Assembly: GCA_914767715.1 (NCBI GenBank)
Contig: OU612067.1
Location: 3,720,001 to 3,784,000 of the forward strand
Source of the DNA: Membranipora membranacea
Lineage: Eukaryota > Bryozoa > Gymnolaemata > Cheilostomatida > Membraniporidae
DNA: 64,000 nt
Direction: 5' to 3'
Numbering within the stretch: the stretch's first letter is position 1; every line of letters begins with the position of its first letter. Below the pieces are notes generated by a model that saw only the letters and a program-made list of their open reading frames with translations, had not been told where the DNA came from and searched no databases. The position numbers were made by a program, and so were the translations under genes. This document shows positions 61,101 through 64,000 of the stretch, piece after piece.

Positions 61101-63366
61101 CTCTCCTGTGTCATGACAAATTTACAGCTCCATTCAGTTAAATAATTTTAATGAGGTCTCAACAAAAGATGGCTGATACCTATGCTCCAGAGGGATAGCT
61201 GCTCACTGTAACAATCACTTTAAATTGTTCTTCAAAAGAGGATAGCGAGCAGGATAGTGGGTTCTCCATTCAAATGAGATTTCTGTAACATTTTACAGCT
61301 GATTGGCCATACAAGTATTGTAATAATTCCAGCAAATTATTTTGGTAAGATCATCTGACCCACCCTTCAGTCAGCACTACAAATGACTGATGGATGGATG
61401 ATGGATGCTATTCATTATCTTTTTACCTCATTTTTCAATGCGTTGAATTTTTTCTGCCATAAATCCTTCCACCTCTCTATAGAACCTCTACAATTGATTG
61501 CTAGTACACCAATATCAGAAGACATATGATCATCATCTCTGCTCTGGCATGGGCCATGTCTGTCATGCCTACAGTGAAAATTCAATTATTCTGAAATTTC
61601 AGCAAAAGAAATAATTATTTTGGCTGAATTAGCTTGCAAATTTTAATTTGATAAATAATAAAGTGGCCACCTGATCTTAGTCAGGGATTATCCCTATGAC
61701 TGTTTGCGGCCAATGCTCTCTCTCTAATTTTAGATTTAAATCTTTACTCATTTTTTTCATGAAAAATATTGCATACTAGGATATTTCAAACATAGTTCAT
61801 AACCAATCAAGGACCAATAACGAATAAGCGAGGTAACTCACATATGACATAAATGTCTTTCACACAGCAAGCAGTATCTTTCCATCTGTTGGGTGCAATC
61901 TTTAATTTGGCATTTACCTGCATCGATAAAAATAACTTTGGATTATGAGCATGCAAAGGCTTAGACTTCTTGTTAGAATGTAAAATAAAATCATAATGTA
62001 ATCTCTTATCATGCATGCAGGTCTAATGTGCTAATAATAATTATGCCATTGAGTTAGTTTGGTGTGAATGCTACATGTCCTTGATCACTATTATGATAAT
62101 CCAATCATTTTAAACGAAACGGAATCTGCATACAAAAAAGTTGAACAAAAGTGTTACGAAAATGCACGCTCAAATATTATCTTTATAACATTTTATGAGA
62201 AGAGGGATTCATTGCGGTAACAAAGCACTTAAAAATCCATATTAAGAGGCTCTTGGGAAAAAAAACTCTTACTATTCAGATGAGATATATCATCAGCTCC
62301 TATCAACAACAATAACTGGTATCGATTTTTGCTAGGATTTTGTTATTTGTCAATGCTGCGATACTGATTCATCCGTTCGATACCTTCTTTTTGGCAATTT
62401 TGTGAGGTAATCTTAAGAGACACACGTCTGGCTAACAACAAAGTCTCATGCTTTTGAGGTACAAGACATGTATTTAACTCCACCCTATACTGAAGCTTAC
62501 GTTTTCATGAATGCGATTCATAACATTGTGCCTGCCTGCCCAGTAAAAAAATGGCTCACCATTGTCAATGTCTTTAGTCAAGTTCTTCACATTCTCTCGA
62601 AACTTCTCTGCCCACCACAACACACGGTAGTCTTCAGGGCGCTTTTCCAAAAGAGTTTCACACTGCGGACATTTTGGTCCCTCGGCAGATTGATCAGCCT
62701 CTACGACATTGTCTATCAAAAGACACAATCATTGTGTGCTACTTAGTTCCACAAAGACCGGTTAATTAAAGAATATTAGGATGCGCTTTTGGTCAAAAAT
62801 TGCAGAAACAAAAATCATAATCGTATTAGCTGCAGTTCATCCAAACACTTTCTATTTTGGTGAAAGTTCCTAGAGCTGGTTGTTATTTTGATAGCGTTGT
62901 AGTATGTATTCGTAACACTATGTCGACTGCATAAAAGTACAAAATTCAACATTACTTTTCTTATTCGATGACATGCCGGCTCAATAAATCTCGTTACGAA
63001 TTGAATGGGACGAAGTTGAACTGAAGTCTATCAAAACCAACAGGCTAGCCAGTAGCCATAATGTAAGCTTGTCATTACTCATTCTTTCAATAATTTTAGC
63101 TTTTCGATCAAGCGCAATTGAACAATTCAAAGCATAGGTTACTTCCATGTTGGGCGGTATGATCTTATTGAATACAAATCTATTGAATTCCATGTAGGAG
63201 CAAATTATCATCTGGAGTTAAACTTACCTAAACATGTAAGGCAGATAGCATGTTCACAAGGCAGCTTCCTCAATTCCTTCCGCTCATGACAAGCTGGGCA
63301 TCGTAATTCACTGCACAGTCCCTCAGCCCATGAGACAATCTTCCTGTCATCATTCCCCTCGGCCAT
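55138..63366 (-). CDS. TRIM-like RING/B-box/coiled-coil/beta-propeller protein with long novel C-terminus (11 exons)
   Basis: Minus-strand exons are 63228-63366, 62560-62712, 61842-61917, 61427-61568, 60015-60261, 59031-59681, 58787-58916, 58562-58676, 57111-58187, 56249-56782 and 55138-56031. All phases agree, giving 1,385 residues. A C3HC4 RING uses C23, C26, C37, H39, C42, C45, C61 and C64, so E3 ubiquitin ligase activity is expected. A B-box-like zinc site follows (C100, C105, C113, C116, C121, H124, H127). Residues about 145-255 form a TRIM-type coiled coil. Residues 254-512 look like NHL-type beta-propeller blades (VVGVDGGLLVLNKTTGEQI; GLIWVQSKQNNCITVL). Residues 513-1385 match nothing I know. 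Exon 7 read through stops at once (AAG TAA at its donor), and exon 8 holds CACCATGG. So a shorter TRIM ending near residue 513 plus a separate downstream gene is a real alternative. Confidence 0.7.
60522..60668 (+). mobile_element. tRNA-derived SINE in an intron of the TRIM-like gene
   Basis: It has an A-box TAGCTCAGTTGG and a B-box GGTTCAAATCC (60584-60594). The following body CTGCAGTCTACC...CCCCAGGTGTGCTCCGA matches the body of the 15-kb SINE, defining one family. It lies antisense to the host gene in intron 4. Confidence 0.7.
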
Positions 63367-64000
63367 CTTATCGACAGGACATACTTATGTCAACCTGAAT
63401 GAAAGGTGTAGTTACTGTGCTCTGTGATGAGGCCATGTATTTGAATAAATTGACACTTTTACATTTAACACATACCTGCACAGCAAGGAGAGTGTACCAA
63501 TAACAGAGACATAAATTTTGTAGGAGCAATAGCTGTCTCCCTTACTCGTGCTCAAAGGAAGCTATACATGAAATCTATAAATCGATAAATGATCTTTGTG
63601 TTTAGTGTCTTGAATACGATCTGCTTGATTGAGTATATCCAGTGATCGAATGAATTAGCAGAATGGCATGTGATACCAGCAGTAATATTTATCATGATCA
63701 TATACAATGATTGTCTAAACATTGATAAGATAGCACAAGTTGCAAAGTTCAAGTTCAAGTGTTTTTAATATAAATAGTTATGCTACGTCTGAGTAATGTG
63801 AACTTGATAAGGACAAGCCATTGGTTTTGAATGGTGGGAGAGTGACATATATTGAGTTTAATGACAAGGAAACAAAAAATTGTGATTGGTTAATTATTAT
63901 GTTATCATGAATTGAGACTCACCTCTCGTCCCTCCCTCCTCCCACTTTAAACCATAAGTCAGTTTATTTATTGCTAGCGCTGCAGAGCTATTCCGTCAAC
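63367..64000. other. 5' flank of the TRIM-like gene
   Basis: It presumably contains the promoter and 5' UTR. I see no TATA box in a convincing place and no other gene. Confidence 0.35.

Overview
The window is animal nuclear DNA, most likely from a non-vertebrate metazoan with a compact, AT-rich genome. Genes are split by GT-AG introns. Recognisable animal genes include PDCD5, UBXN8, a TP53INP-type autophagy/stress gene and a TRIM-type RING/B-box protein. Several small repeat families are interspersed. Nothing prokaryotic is visible. I cannot fix the phylum from sequence alone.

Layout, left to right. 0.7-0.8 kb: first coding exon of a TP53INP1/2-like gene on the minus strand; the rest probably lies outside the window. 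1.4-1.7 kb: two hairpin elements, one of them a MITE with a 9-bp target duplication. 1.7-7.4 kb: no confident gene. 7.4-10.4 kb: two adjacent plus-strand multi-pass membrane proteins, one with four and one with eight predicted TM segments. 11.2-14.2 kb: a complete five-exon PDCD5 on the minus strand. 14.3-20 kb: gene-poor, with a tRNA-derived SINE, a small TIR element and a retroelement endonuclease-like ORF. 20.0-24.3 kb: a complete eight-exon secreted protein built from Asn/Gly-rich, Cys-containing modules, one per phase-1 exon. 26.3-31.9 kb: a complete six-exon UBXN8 on the minus strand, with a tRNA-Gln(UUG) gene inside one intron and a MITE inside another. 32-39 kb: transposon-rich block with an inverted MITE pair, a gag-only LTR retrotransposon with both LTRs, a decayed LINE fragment, paired perfect hairpins, a foldback element and a third MITE copy. 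40.4-54.2 kb: an 11-exon leucine-rich-repeat gene followed by an apparently identical 6,190-bp tandem copy of its exons 4-11. 55.1-63.4 kb: an 11-exon minus-strand TRIM-like gene whose last ~870 residues I cannot assign.

The gene models were built by hand from splice sites and reading-phase agreement; every multi-exon model closes in frame. The most unusual signals are: (i) in two unrelated genes the 5' splice site itself has been tandemly amplified (four copies at 21.3 kb, about 30 at 41.1-41.9 kb); (ii) the apparently perfect 6.19-kb duplication, which splits promoter/5' exons from the poly(A) signal; (iii) the gag-only LTR element; and (iv) the modular NCxGNC secreted protein. No evidence links these into one operon-like system; they are separate observations.
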